Source of the DNA: Clostridium akagii DSM 12554
GTDB lineage: Bacteria > Bacillota > Clostridia > Clostridiales > Clostridiaceae
NCBI RefSeq assembly: GCF_000686725.1
Contig: NZ_JMLK01000026.1
Location: 1-53,304 of the forward strand
Direction of reading: 5' to 3'
DNA: 53,304 nt
Both the position numbers and the translations under genes were made by a program. Position 1 is the first letter of the stretch, and every line of letters starts with the position of its first letter. The notes under the pieces were generated by a model. The model was not told where the DNA came from and made no database searches. It saw only the letters and a list, made by a program, of their open reading frames with translations. Positions 26,790 through 36,455 of this stretch are shown piece after piece.

Positions 26790-26845
26790 AAATATTTAAA
26801 ACGGGCAAGCATGGTTTTATTTTTTTACATGACTTAAAAAAGTAG

Positions 26846-26899
26846 AAAAGCTACTGGCGAAAATATGATTTTTTAATCATGGGTTCGCCAGTAGCTTTT
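26846..26899 (+). terminator. Terminator of nadABC
   Basis: AAAAGCTACTGGCGAA (26846-26861) pairs with TTCGCCAGTAGCTTTT (26884-26899), a 16-bp perfect stem. Its loop can itself fold (ATGATT with AATCAT). The A- and T-rich flanks make it usable in both directions. Confidence 0.85.
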
Positions 26900-26997
26900 G
26901 ATTTATAGTAAATAAGATTTTTACAGCTATTAAATTCAATGACCTTTTGATATAATGAATGTGTATGAATTTTGGCAGAACAAGGAGGCACATATTC

Positions 26998-27939
26998 ATG
27001 AATAAAGAATTTAAGGCTGATATATGCCTTCTTTTAACAACGGTTGCGTGGGGGTCTAGTTTTCCAATAGTAAGTTTAGCACTAAAATCATTTCCACCAT
27101 ACTCCTTTGTAATGTTAAGGTATCTCCTAGCATCAGGAATGTTACTAATAGTCTGTTTTAAAAGATTAAAAAATATAAATAGAGAAACGTTGATAGCCGG
27201 ACTTTTAGTGGGCATTACAGTATTTTTGGGTACCATATTTCAAACAGCGGGACTTGTTTATACATCTCCCAGTAAGTCAGGGTTTATTACGGGATTAAAT
27301 GTTGCAATGGTACCAATTCTAGTTGCAATAATATATAAAAAAATACCTGATATTAAGGTGATTATTGGAATTATTTTTTCAATAATGGGTCTTGGAATAA
27401 TGTCTATAAATGGGAATATGTCATTGAATTTTGGTGATGGAATAACAATTGCGGCTGCGTTTATGTTCTCAGTACAGATTTTAGTTGTGGATAGATATGC
27501 ACATAAGGTCGATATTCTTTTGTTCACTTTTATAGAATTTTTTGCTACAGGAATTCTTTCAGTTATACCTTCAGGATTAATTGAGCACTTTGATTTCAGA
27601 TTCAGTGCTGTATCAGTTTTTGGAATTATATTTACCGCAATTTTTTGTACAGTAATAGCATATTCAATCCAAAATAAAATGCAACCATATACTAGCCCGG
27701 CACATGCAGCTATAATTTATTTGGCAGAACCAGTATTTGGAGCTATCTTTTCGATTTTTATAGGAGATAGGTTAACTGGTAGAACATTCATAGGATGTAT
27801 ATTAATATTTTTTGGAATGATTGTTATTAATCTAAGAGTAATTTTATCTAAAACTAGAATTAAATCTAAAACTAAAATTGAATCTAAAATCAATTATGAA
27901 CCTGATGAGGAAATCTATGAGGAATTTAAGGTAAGGTAG
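26998..27939 (+). CDS. DMT-superfamily transporter (EamA)
   Basis: A 313-residue membrane protein with ten predicted helices arranged as two EamA repeats: LLTTVAWGSSFPIVSLALK and, in the second half, PAHAAIIYLAEPVFGAIFS with GDRLTGRTFIGCILIFFGM. The tail is charged (KTRIKSKTKIESK). The ATG at 26998 follows a strong AAGGAGG. Members export amino acids, nucleosides or metabolites. It lies downstream of nadABC with a terminator between, so a link to NAD metabolism is not supported. Confidence 0.88.
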   Translation: MNKEFKADICLLLTTVAWGSSFPIVSLALKSFPPYSFVMLRYLLASGMLLIVCFKRLKNINRETLIAGLLVGITVFLGTIFQTAGLVYTSPSKSGFITGLNVAMVPILVAIIYKKIPDIKVIIGIIFSIMGLGIMSINGNMSLNFGDGITIAAAFMFSVQILVVDRYAHKVDILLFTFIEFFATGILSVIPSGLIEHFDFRFSAVSVFGIIFTAIFCTVIAYSIQNKMQPYTSPAHAAIIYLAEPVFGAIFSIFIGDRLTGRTFIGCILIFFGMIVINLRVILSKTRIKSKTKIESKINYEPDEEIYEEFKVR

Positions 27940-28118
27940 ATAAAAAAATGGATTAGGTGCTGAAGATAGTGCTAGCATGATAAATAAATCGAAATAGAAA
28001 CATGGATATACCTATTTTATTTTATTATTTTGAGAATTATTTAGTTATTAGGGAAATATATATTGTTATATGAAAAATTTTTAACATGTTATTTAATAGT
28101 TCTTAAGGAGGGCTTTAA

Positions 28119-29495
28119 ATGAATTTCATTGACAATATTCAAAAAAATATAAGAGAAGCTTTAGTTAATAATGCGGTAGAACTTTTGGATAAAGATCCAG
28201 AAAAAAATGTTGAAAAAATATTCTCTTTAGTTAGAAAAACCATTAAATACCCTGATGAAAAAGCTAGGATAGATTTTGTATACAGTTTTTATAAGGAAAA
28301 TGAGATAACGCAGAAATATGTACAAAGTATACTAAGGAGTACGGATAAAAACTGCCTTAAAAAATTTTTCACGAATTTTTTTGCAAATGCAGTGTGGTTT
28401 GGAAAAGATCAGAGGGAAAAGCTTAATGATGAGGGTGGTCAAGTACCATTGATTATGCTTTTAAGTCCTTCTATGAGGTGTAATTTAAAATGTACTGGTT
28501 GTTACGCAGGGAATTATAGTAAAAAAGACGATATAGCTAGAGAAGAAGTGGATAGACTGGTTAAGGAAGCTAGAGAACTAGGAATATATTACATTATAAT
28601 CTTAGGTGGAGAACCTTTTATAAATGAATATATGCTGGACATATATGAAAAGTATAATGACGTTATGTTTACTCCATTTTCAAATGGCACAATGATTACA
28701 GAAAAGGTAGCAGACAGAATTAAAAAGTTAGGTAATGTAATTCCAATGCTTTCTCTTGAAGGGTTTGAAGAAGATACAGACGGAAGAAGGGGAAAGGGTG
28801 TATTTAAAAAAGTTATGAATGTAATGGATATGCTGAAAGAAAGAGGAATTTTGTTTGGCGTTTCTTCGGCAACTACAAGAAATAATATAAATACAGTTAC
28901 CTCTGATGAATTTATTGACATGCTTATAGAAAAAGGGTCCAAGATGAGTTGGTATTTTTTATATATGCCAGTTGGTGAAAATCCTAGTGTAAAGGATATG
29001 CTTACGCCTGATCAAAGGTTATACCTTGGTGAAAGAACAAGAAAATTAAGGACGGAAAAACCATATTTCACACTAGATTTCTTTAATGATGCTCCTTATG
29101 TGGGTGGATGCATAGCTGGAAAATATTTTTGCCACATAAATTCAAAGGAAGATGTAGAACCATGTATTTTTGCTCATTTTGCTACCTGCAATGTTAAGGA
29201 CAAACCTTTAAAAGAAGCATTTAAAACTGAATATTTTAAAGAATTAAGGAATAGACAACCCTATAATAGAAATTTGTTATTACCATGTATGATGATAGAC
29301 AATACCCAGGTTATAAGGGAAGTTGTGGAAAAAACAGGAGCGTATCCAACACATCCAAGTGCCGCAAGAATGATAGAAGATCCTGAATTTATGTATGAAT
29401 TAGATAAACTTTCAGAAGGATTTAAGCCTGAAGCTGCAAAAGCGTGGAAAGAAGTTTTTGATGAAAAAGGAAATTATGATATGTCCAAAGTATAA
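28119..29495 (+). CDS. Radical SAM protein with SPASM-like C-terminus
   Basis: A 458-residue radical SAM enzyme. After an N-terminal helical region of ~110 residues it has the [4Fe-4S]/SAM motif CNLKCTGCYAG, then ILGGEPF and SLEGF. The C-terminal part carries several Cys (GGCIAGKYFCHINSKEDVEPCIFAHFATCN and LLLPCMM) consistent with auxiliary clusters. It is a stand-alone gene after a GGAGGG site. Homologues are widespread in clostridia and annotated only as Fe-S oxidoreductases. No precursor peptide gene is next to it, so it is probably not part of the RiPP locus 11 kb away. Confidence 0.85.
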   Translation: MNFIDNIQKNIREALVNNAVELLDKDPEKNVEKIFSLVRKTIKYPDEKARIDFVYSFYKENEITQKYVQSILRSTDKNCLKKFFTNFFANAVWFGKDQREKLNDEGGQVPLIMLLSPSMRCNLKCTGCYAGNYSKKDDIAREEVDRLVKEARELGIYYIIILGGEPFINEYMLDIYEKYNDVMFTPFSNGTMITEKVADRIKKLGNVIPMLSLEGFEEDTDGRRGKGVFKKVMNVMDMLKERGILFGVSSATTRNNINTVTSDEFIDMLIEKGSKMSWYFLYMPVGENPSVKDMLTPDQRLYLGERTRKLRTEKPYFTLDFFNDAPYVGGCIAGKYFCHINSKEDVEPCIFAHFATCNVKDKPLKEAFKTEYFKELRNRQPYNRNLLLPCMMIDNTQVIREVVEKTGAYPTHPSAARMIEDPEFMYELDKLSEGFKPEAAKAWKEVFDEKGNYDMSKV

Positions 29496-29609
29496 ATATT
29501 ATCATTTTTTATGAAACTATTTTAACTAATTTCAAAAAAGTGTGGACATTTTCATGGCATAAAATTAGAATTATGAGTGTGGCAATTTGTTAAATTAGGA
29601 GCAATGATT

Positions 29610-30899
29610 ATGAATAGGATAAGAAAAACAATAACAATATTAATTTTAATAATCATGAGTATAAGTTTATACTCATGTAAACAGAGTACTAAAGAGGTTA
29701 CTACTAATGATAAAAGTATACTAAAAGGGAAAGTTACTATATGGGCAGCAAATAGGGATGTAGCATTATTGAATGAGGAAGCACAACTTTTTAAAAAGAA
29801 AAATCCTCAGGTAGATATCAATATAGTGACGTCTGATATAAATGCAGCAGAAGATAATTTGTCTAAAAATTTAAAGGATAAGTCTAAACTGCCGGATATG
29901 ATTACTTTAGAGGATAATGATATACCTTCAATTGTTGATAAATTTAAGGATAATTTACTTGACGCAGACAGTACGTCAGGTTTTAAAAGCAGTGGATATG
30001 ATAAGTACCAGATACATAATTCAACATACAGTGGTAAAATATATGCATTTCCATGGTATGTTGATCCTGTATTTATGTTGTATAGAGAAGACCTTCTTGA
30101 AGGTATAAATGTTAAATCAGAGGATATAAAATATTGGAATCAGTATATAAATATTGGTGCGGGTCCTGTTAAGGCTGCTGGAAAGGGAATGCTTTCTTTA
30201 GATTATTTTAATAATAGTGTGCTCTATGATATAGGATTAAACCAGTTAGGTATTAATTATTTTGATAGTTCTAATAATTTGGATTTAGAAAATTCTATTA
30301 AACCAGCACAACTTTTATTTGATAGTTATAGTAATAAAATATTATATGATGATAGTAAAATTGGCGGCAAATTAGATGCATTTGCTAATGGAGATACCTT
30401 GTCCTTAGTTTGTGATTTGGCCACCTTATATAATATACAAAATAAATATCCTGGACTTACTGGAAAACTCAATGTGGAGAAACTCCCTGCTTTTGAACCT
30501 GGAGGAAATAGGGATGCGGTAGAATTTGGTGAAAATATAATGGCACTAAAAAATGCATCGCAAAATAAGGCTGCAATGGAGTTTATAAAATATGTAACAA
30601 CTGATGATGAAAGTTCTTCTTTGGAATTTGAAAAATATGGCTATATAACTGCTAATATTTCCGCATATAGTAATATTAAACTTTATAAAACTAGTAGCTT
30701 TTATAAAAATAAAAGTTTAGGTAGAATTGCTATTGATCAGGTTAATGGACTTCAGAATATAAAGTATAATAAATATTTCACACAAATAAGAGACACAATT
30801 CAAAGTACTATAATAGATACCTCTGCTGCAAATGGAGATTTAAAACAAAACATATATAATGTACAAAACGGTTTTGAAACTTCAAACACCATGAAATAA
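29610..30899 (+). CDS. Orphan ABC solute-binding lipoprotein
   Basis: A 429-residue family 1 extracellular solute-binding protein: basic start, hydrophobic segment and lipobox LYSC with lipid-anchored Cys near residue 23. The mature part begins with a strand KVTIWAANRDVALLNEEAQLFKKKNP and has FPWYVDPVFMLYREDLL. ATG 29610 is chosen because TAGGAG lies 8 bases before it. No permease or ATPase is nearby; the next genes encode spore-coat proteins. It may serve a distant importer or a signalling role. Confidence 0.85.
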   Translation: MNRIRKTITILILIIMSISLYSCKQSTKEVTTNDKSILKGKVTIWAANRDVALLNEEAQLFKKKNPQVDINIVTSDINAAEDNLSKNLKDKSKLPDMITLEDNDIPSIVDKFKDNLLDADSTSGFKSSGYDKYQIHNSTYSGKIYAFPWYVDPVFMLYREDLLEGINVKSEDIKYWNQYINIGAGPVKAAGKGMLSLDYFNNSVLYDIGLNQLGINYFDSSNNLDLENSIKPAQLLFDSYSNKILYDDSKIGGKLDAFANGDTLSLVCDLATLYNIQNKYPGLTGKLNVEKLPAFEPGGNRDAVEFGENIMALKNASQNKAAMEFIKYVTTDDESSSLEFEKYGYITANISAYSNIKLYKTSSFYKNKSLGRIAIDQVNGLQNIKYNKYFTQIRDTIQSTIIDTSAANGDLKQNIYNVQNGFETSNTMK

Positions 30900-30940
30900 C
30901 CAAGTGACAAGTTGAGGGAATTTTGTATTGGTGCAAAATA

Positions 30941-30997
30941 AAAAAGATTATTCCTAGCAATGATTAGAAAATCATTGCCAGGGATAATCTTTTTTTA
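30941..30997. terminator. Bidirectional terminator
   Basis: AAAAAGATTATTCCT pairs with AGGGATAATCTTTTT on the outside and GCAATGATT with AATCATTGC inside, a long nearly perfect hairpin ending in T7. It separates the convergent lipoprotein and glycosyltransferase genes. Confidence 0.9.
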
Positions 30998-31035
30998 TGG
31001 ACTTTCCTGCCTAGTAGAAAAATTGCTTTTAACTC

Positions 31036-32169
31036 TTAAATTTTTAGAAAATCTTTTTCTATGAGTTCTTTATAAACAGTTAAGGTTTGTTCTGCCGTTT
31101 TTATCCAGGAAAAATCACATGATCTTAGCAAACCTTTTTTCGACCAATAGTCTTTTTTGCTTTTATCTGTAAGTAAGTCATATATATTAGTAGATAGTGC
31201 ATTTACATCTGAGGGATTTATAAGTATTGCGCCGTCATGAGCAACTTCAGTAATTGAAGAAATATTTGAAGTTATAACAGGAGCACCACAACTCATAGCC
31301 TCAAGTGGAGGAAGGCCAAAACCTTCATAAAGAGACGGATAAACAAATATCTCACAAGCGTTATAAAATATTGGCAAATCGTAACCTTCAACATAATCTG
31401 TGAAAATTATACTTTCACAAACTTTAGAATTATCACTAATGGTTTGCAAATTTTCTATAGCATCTTTTCTTGCTCCACATATCAATAATTTAATATCCTC
31501 TTGAAAAGAAGATTTTACCATTTCAAAGGCCTTAATAAGTAGGTCTACATTTTTTCTCGAGCTAAAGCCTCCAATATATAAAATAAATTTATTGTTAATA
31601 CCATATTTTTTGTTTAAATAGTTTTTGCAGTATTTTTTGTCCATAGGTTTATAAATTTTATCAGCTGCTAAGGGTGTAACAAATATCTTATTTGGGTCAA
31701 CAGGAAAAAATTTTAAAATATCATTTTTTGAGCAATTGGAAACAGTTATTATTGCATCAGAGAATTCAATGACCCTAGGCATATATCTTAAAAATTTTAG
31801 TAAATATCCTTTTCCAACAGTTTCGGGCATGATATATGGTATTAAGTCATGTATAGTTACCACTTTTAAACAATCTATATTTTCCGAAAGTCCAATTCCA
31901 TTTTGAGAAATATGGTATATATCAATACTATTGTTTTTAATATCCATAGGGAAATAATGCTCTTGAAAAAATCTGTGGTATCGTTTAGACGCCATCTTTA
32001 TACTGGAATTCGTTTTTTTAAAGCTGCTATAGTCATTGCCTGACCAATAGATACTATATTTATTTTTAATATCAATGGATAGAAGGCTTTTAAGAAGGTT
32101 TTCTGTATAAGTGCCAATACCCGTACCTTTGTACCAATTTATACCTCTGGCATCAAAAGCAATCTTCAT
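31036..32169 (-). CDS. Glycosyltransferase family 4 of the spore-coat cluster
   Basis: A 377-residue retaining GT-B glycosyltransferase. The N-terminal loop is [22 protein letters not shown]. The C-terminal sugar-nucleotide domain has LYIGGFSSRKNVDLLIKAF and the GT4 signature [26 protein letters not shown]. It is divergent from the CotS gene at 32309 and closely related to the second GT4 at 35.2 kb. The pairing suggests it glycosylates spore-coat or exosporium material in the mother cell during sporulation. Donor and acceptor are unknown. Confidence 0.9.
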   Translation of the reverse strand: MKIAFDARGINWYKGTGIGTYTENLLKSLLSIDIKNKYSIYWSGNDYSSFKKTNSSIKMASKRYHRFFQEHYFPMDIKNNSIDIYHISQNGIGLSENIDCLKVVTIHDLIPYIMPETVGKGYLLKFLRYMPRVIEFSDAIITVSNCSKNDILKFFPVDPNKIFVTPLAADKIYKPMDKKYCKNYLNKKYGINNKFILYIGGFSSRKNVDLLIKAFEMVKSSFQEDIKLLICGARKDAIENLQTISDNSKVCESIIFTDYVEGYDLPIFYNACEIFVYPSLYEGFGLPPLEAMSCGAPVITSNISSITEVAHDGAILINPSDVNALSTNIYDLLTDKSKKDYWSKKGLLRSCDFSWIKTAEQTLTVYKELIEKDFLKI

Positions 32170-32247
32170 CCTATCACTCCTAAAAATTGATTAATAAGCT
32201 ACATATATTAATAATATTATTCTTATGTTTCAAATGTGTCAGTATTC

Positions 32248-32275
32248 ACACACTTATAAGGAAATTCATATAATA
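32248..32275 (+). promoter_or_regulatory. Sigma-K-like promoter before cotS
   Basis: AC (32248-32249), 17 bases, then CATATAATA (32267-32275) match the sigma-K consensus AC and CATANNNTA. The predicted transcription start would lie about 20 bp before the GGGGG ribosome site. The motif is short, so a chance match is possible. Confidence 0.4.
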
Positions 32276-32308
32276 AATACATAATAATGCTTTATGGGGG
32301 CATAAGCT

Positions 32309-33319
32309 TTGGAAGATTTCGAAGTGGTAAAACTTGTAAATGACAATTATGATATAAATGTTACCAATGTGGTTAAGATAAAAAATGTTTACAGGTTGGA
32401 AACTAAAGAGGAAGATTTTTGCTTAAAGGTTGTTCACTATGAATTAGGGCATTTCTTATTTATTCTAGAAGCCATAAAACATCTAATTAAAAGAGGATTT
32501 GGAAGCGTTCCTGAAATAATATTTAATAAACATGGGAAGGACTATATAAATTTTGGAGATTATTATGCCTATGTTACAGCATGGATTGCAGCAAGGGAAT
32601 GTAATTATGATAATCCACTGGATTTAATGTTAGCATCATCTACTTTAGCTAGTCTTCATAAGAAAAGTGAGAATTATATTATAACAAAAGACATGCACCC
32701 AAGGGATAATTGGATGAAATGGAATCAGGTTTTTAAAACAAGAGAAGAGGAAATATGGGATTTTAAAAATAGAATAGAAAAAAGGACAAAAAAAACAGAG
32801 TTTGATAATATCTATGCAAATATGGTAAATGAAGAAATTGAAAGAGCAGAAAAATCTATTAACCATTTAAAAGTTACGGATTACATTAATAAAATGCAGC
32901 TAGAAAAGAAGAAAAATGGATTTTGCCACCATGATTATGCACATCATAATGTACTTATAAATAAAAGCGGAGAAATAAGTATAATAGACTTTGACTATTG
33001 TATTTTGGATACACATCTCCATGATCTATCTAGTTTATTAATAAGAAAAATGAAAAATGGAAAGTGGGATCTGAGGAGTGCTGTTTATATTATAGATATA
33101 TATAGTTCAACATATCCAATACTAGAAGAAGATATAGGTATCATGGCTGCATTTATGGAGTTTCCACAAGAATTTTGGCAGATTGGAATTCAATATTATT
33201 GGGAAAAGCAGCCTTGGAAAGAAGAAAATTTTATAAGTAAATTAAGAAAGATAGAAGTGGACAGAAATGAAAGGCAGGAGTTCCTGGAAGAGTTCGGTAG
33301 AATTAAATATAGCTGTTAG
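32309..33319 (+). CDS. CotS-family spore coat protein (kinase fold)
   Basis: A 336-residue protein of the CotS/YutH family, with an aminoglycoside-phosphotransferase/choline-kinase-like fold. The N-lobe has VYRLETKEEDFCLKVV with the ATP lysine. The catalytic loop is GFCHHDYAHHNVLINKSG with HxD and Asn, and the metal motif is SIIDFDYC. The key catalytic residues are thus all retained. The start is TTG, 8 bases after ATGGGGG. CotS proteins assemble in the inner spore coat. Residues here allow real phosphotransfer, perhaps to a sugar or coat glycan linked to the adjacent GT4 enzymes. Confidence 0.85.
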   Translation: MEDFEVVKLVNDNYDINVTNVVKIKNVYRLETKEEDFCLKVVHYELGHFLFILEAIKHLIKRGFGSVPEIIFNKHGKDYINFGDYYAYVTAWIAARECNYDNPLDLMLASSTLASLHKKSENYIITKDMHPRDNWMKWNQVFKTREEEIWDFKNRIEKRTKKTEFDNIYANMVNEEIERAEKSINHLKVTDYINKMQLEKKKNGFCHHDYAHHNVLINKSGEISIIDFDYCILDTHLHDLSSLLIRKMKNGKWDLRSAVYIIDIYSSTYPILEEDIGIMAAFMEFPQEFWQIGIQYYWEKQPWKEENFISKLRKIEVDRNERQEFLEEFGRIKYSC

Positions 33320-33343
33320 AACATTATGAATCGAGGTGAGTAT

Positions 33344-34120
33344 ATGGCGGAAATTAATAGAGGCAATTTGGAACAATATCTTTCAGAAAGAGATTTTAGA
33401 ATAATTGGAGAGTTTAAAGATGCAAAAATGGTAGAAAACATAACAGAAAATATTGTTTTTAAACAAATTGAAGCAATCTGTGAGTTTCAGAAATTAGCGA
33501 TGCAGTACCAAGGTATGGCATATAAAATGATGAATAATAAGATTGGTAAAACTGTTGAAAAATATAAGGTATGGATAAAAAATTTATCAAATACATTGAG
33601 GAATATAAAATCTAAAGATTATATGAACGAATTTGAGTGCACTCTTATTGAAACTTCTGATATATATATGCATAGGGCAGAGTCATGTATTAATTTAGTA
33701 AATGATTCTGACTACTTAGGCCTTGTTAGAAGAAGTATGGAAAGGTCCGAATTATGCCTAGGAACCACATATTTTAATAATATTAGAAAAAAGGATAGTA
33801 TTGAAATAGCTAGCCTTAATAGATGTGCTTACAATATGATCGAGATGGATGCAGTATATTTAATTAGAAAATTAAAAAGAAATATTATATCCATTGATTA
33901 TAGTAAAATAATAAATTATTTTTGTGAACTTCAAGGCTTAAATAAAAACAGCTATACTTTTATCATGGCACTTTCCTCATACCCTCATGAATATATGAAG
34001 TGCTGTGAGAGGTATAGATTAAAAAGAAATAAATTTAATGTGAACTACTATAAGCAGAAACTAAATGATGCTGTGGAAAGAGATGGTGAAAACCTATTAC
34101 TGGGGGTTAATATATGTTAG
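33344..34120 (+). CDS. CotS-derived helical protein without kinase core
   Basis: A 258-residue protein that I do not recognise as a named family. Its C-terminal ~70 residues (IDYSKIINYFCELQGLNKNSYTFIMALSSYPHEYMKCCERY) resemble the C-terminal region of the CotS paralogues beside it (AKIIIDAYNE...LFAFLLFPQRFW). The N-lobe lysine, HxD loop and DFD motif are all absent; the N-terminal part is helical. ATG 33344 follows GAGGTGA. The gene overlaps the next CotS gene by 7 bp. It looks like a CotS paralogue that lost its catalytic half and may serve as a structural coat component or partner. Confidence 0.65.
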   Translation: MAEINRGNLEQYLSERDFRIIGEFKDAKMVENITENIVFKQIEAICEFQKLAMQYQGMAYKMMNNKIGKTVEKYKVWIKNLSNTLRNIKSKDYMNEFECTLIETSDIYMHRAESCINLVNDSDYLGLVRRSMERSELCLGTTYFNNIRKKDSIEIASLNRCAYNMIEMDAVYLIRKLKRNIISIDYSKIINYFCELQGLNKNSYTFIMALSSYPHEYMKCCERYRLKRNKFNVNYYKQKLNDAVERDGENLLLGVNIC

Positions 34121-35136
34121 ATGTAGGATATTTAGATAAAAATTATCTATCAGGATACGATTTGGATGTAAAGCTTTTTGATAAATTTAAACTTAAAGTA
34201 TATGATGTTGTACCTCTTAGAAGAGCATATATACTTGTTACTGATAAGGGAAATAAAGTTTTGAAAAAGATTGATTATACCTTAGAAGAATTTGAATTTA
34301 TTGCCAATGCATTAAACTATGTAAAGGTGAATTTTAATAGAATGATTGAATTTCAAGAAACTATAAATCACAAAATCTACGAAGAGTGGAAAGGCGAGAT
34401 TTATTGTGTCATGAACGTAGTGGATGGTAAAGAGTGTGAATTTAGTAATCATGTTGATCTAGGCATTGCGTCTAGGGGGATTGGAGAACTTCACAAAGCA
34501 TCAGAGGGATTTAGGTATAAAAACTCCAGTAAGTATATATGTGGCAATCTTATAGCTAATTTAAATAGAAAAAAAGAAGAAATGTTATTTCTAAAGAAAA
34601 TGGCTAATCTTTATGAAAACAAACGAGAATTTGATGATATATTTCTAAAAAATGTTGATATTTATATAAAACAAACAGAGGATAGTATATCCTTATTAAA
34701 TAAAAATCTATATTATAAACTGTGTAGTGAAGAGGATAAAATAGCACTTTGTCACCACAATTTAGCCCAGCACAATATAATTATTAAGGATAGCAAAGCA
34801 TATTTTATTAATTTTGATTTTGCTATGATAGATCTTAAGATTCATGACATATGCAATTTTATAAACAAAGTTAACAAAAATGCTCCCTTTGATATAGATA
34901 ATGCAAAGATTATTATAACTAACTATAGATTAACTAACACTCTAAGTAACAATGAATTAAATATTCTTTTTAGTATGTTAACTTTTCCACAAGACTTTTA
35001 TGAAATAGCAAAGGATTATTATACTAGGAGAAAAGAATGGGAAGAGCAGGTCTTTATTGCTAAAATAAATAGAAAATTAAAATTGGAAGAAGCGAGAATT
35101 GATTTTTTAAAGAGTTTTTATAATTATAAAATATAA
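34114..35136 (+). CDS. CotS-family protein, predicted pseudokinase
   Basis: A 340-residue CotS-family protein overlapping the previous gene. The ATP-lysine region VTDKGNKVLKKIDYT is present, but the catalytic loop reads CHHNLAQHNIII, with Asn in place of the catalytic Asp, and the metal motif is FINFDFAMID. Phosphotransfer should therefore be weak or absent. It is encoded between an apparently active CotS and a second one and probably has a structural or scaffolding role in the coat. Confidence 0.82.
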   Translation: MLDVGYLDKNYLSGYDLDVKLFDKFKLKVYDVVPLRRAYILVTDKGNKVLKKIDYTLEEFEFIANALNYVKVNFNRMIEFQETINHKIYEEWKGEIYCVMNVVDGKECEFSNHVDLGIASRGIGELHKASEGFRYKNSSKYICGNLIANLNRKKEEMLFLKKMANLYENKREFDDIFLKNVDIYIKQTEDSISLLNKNLYYKLCSEEDKIALCHHNLAQHNIIIKDSKAYFINFDFAMIDLKIHDICNFINKVNKNAPFDIDNAKIIITNYRLTNTLSNNELNILFSMLTFPQDFYEIAKDYYTRRKEWEEQVFIAKINRKLKLEEARIDFLKSFYNYKI

Positions 35137-35139
35137 ATA

Positions 35140-35178
35140 AAAAACGCTATTATCATAATTTAAGGTAATAGCGTTTTT
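35140..35178. terminator. Bidirectional terminator
   Basis: AAAAACGCTATTA (35140-35152) pairs perfectly with TAATAGCGTTTTT (35166-35178), 13 bp around a 13-base loop. It ends the cotS operon and the convergent GT4 gene. Confidence 0.88.
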
Positions 35179-35198
35179 ATGATGAGTAAAACTTACTA

Positions 35199-36332
35199 TT
35201 AGTTATTTTTAGAGAACACAACATCATTATATACTTCCAAGGTACGTTTCGCCGTATTTATCCATTTTAATTCACTGCTTAATAATAAACCCTTAAGGAT
35301 TAAATTCTTTATTAAGGGTTTATTATACAACCCGTTACATAGTGCTTCACAAATATCATCTTGACTAGCGGGATTAACAAATAAAGCTGAATCTTTTAAT
35401 ACTTCGGGAAGTGATGTGACATTTGAAGATATAACAGGTACTCCACATGCCATAGCCTCAATTGGAGGAAGCCCAAAACCTTCATAAAAAGATAAATAAA
35501 CAAATAGTTTAGCACAATTGTAAAGATAAGGCATGTGTTCTAAAGGAATAAACCCGGGATAAATAACATTATCAGTTATTTCAAGTTTCTCTGTTAACTC
35601 TCTATATTTTTTAAAAGACTCACCTCTTTTGCCTGCAATTACAAGTTTTAAATTTTTTGGACTCTTTGATAGAAGTTTACTAAAACCATGAAGGAGTCCA
35701 AATATATTTTTTCGAGGGCTAAAGCCTCCCACATATAGTATAAAATCATCTGATATCCCATAGTATTTTTCAATTATATGTCTACAGAGGTCTTTGTTTA
35801 AAGGCCTATAAATTTCTTCAGCACCAAGATAGGTCACATGAATTTTTTCTTCTGGAAAATTAAATGCCTTTGAAATATCTTGTTTGGAAAATTCAGATAC
35901 AGTTATAATACCATCGCACAATGGAAGGACCTTTGGTAGTTCGTCATTAAAGATGTGAAGATATTTATCACTGACAGTCTCAGGCATCCTAATTGGAATT
36001 ACATCGTGAAGCGTTATAATAAATGGACACTTTTTATCTTTTGGAAGACCAACTCCATTTTGAGGTACGTGGTATAAATCTATATCTTTTCCGCTTAAAA
36101 TATTTGGAATATTTACTGATGACCAAAATGTAGTTGCATCTTTTTCATCTATATTATTTATTATAAAATTTTTTGAAAAGTTTATATCTAGCCCAGGGGA
36201 GTTAGGCATAAATAATAAGTAATTATTTTTATAATCAATTTTATTTAGGGAGTTTATTAACTGAAAGGTGTAAGTTCCAATACCAGTTCCCCTATACAAT
36301 TTAGCAGCTCTTGCATCAATTCCTATTTTCAT
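35199..36332 (-). CDS. Glycosyltransferase family 4 of the spore-coat cluster (second)
   Basis: A 377-residue GT-B enzyme, paralogue of the one at 31.0 kb, with [43 protein letters not shown] and [29 protein letters not shown] 36332 is chosen because AAGGAAA precedes it and it aligns with the paralogue's start; an ATG 15 bases upstream is possible. It sits between cotS genes on the opposite strand. Two related transferases suggest stepwise extension of a coat glycan. Confidence 0.9.
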   Translation of the reverse strand: MKIGIDARAAKLYRGTGIGTYTFQLINSLNKIDYKNNYLLFMPNSPGLDINFSKNFIINNIDEKDATTFWSSVNIPNILSGKDIDLYHVPQNGVGLPKDKKCPFIITLHDVIPIRMPETVSDKYLHIFNDELPKVLPLCDGIITVSEFSKQDISKAFNFPEEKIHVTYLGAEEIYRPLNKDLCRHIIEKYYGISDDFILYVGGFSPRKNIFGLLHGFSKLLSKSPKNLKLVIAGKRGESFKKYRELTEKLEITDNVIYPGFIPLEHMPYLYNCAKLFVYLSFYEGFGLPPIEAMACGVPVISSNVTSLPEVLKDSALFVNPASQDDICEALCNGLYNKPLIKNLILKGLLLSSELKWINTAKRTLEVYNDVVFSKNN

Positions 36333-36455
36333 AAGCTTTTCCTTCATTATTTCTTCAGTTTATTATATTAAAAAACACAATAAATTGTTAATGTTATTTA
36401 CCATTCTAAAAAAACAAGCATACTCATATACATATTTTATGGAGGTGATGCTAGT

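Noticed and set aside
26959-26997. Longer start for the DMT transporter at 26959.
   Set aside because: The upstream start has no ribosome site and would put AAGGAGG inside the coding frame directly before a better ATG at 26998.
28119-29495. Radical SAM gene as a second RiPP maturase.
   Set aside because: No short precursor-like ORF, RRE domain or exporter flanks it, and its N-terminal helical domain differs from the 39.8 kb maturase.
36431-36439. CATATTTTA as sigma-K -10 before the CotS gene at 36456.
   Set aside because: The start of transcription would fall inside the ribosome site and the AC spacing is 15, so it cannot work for this gene.
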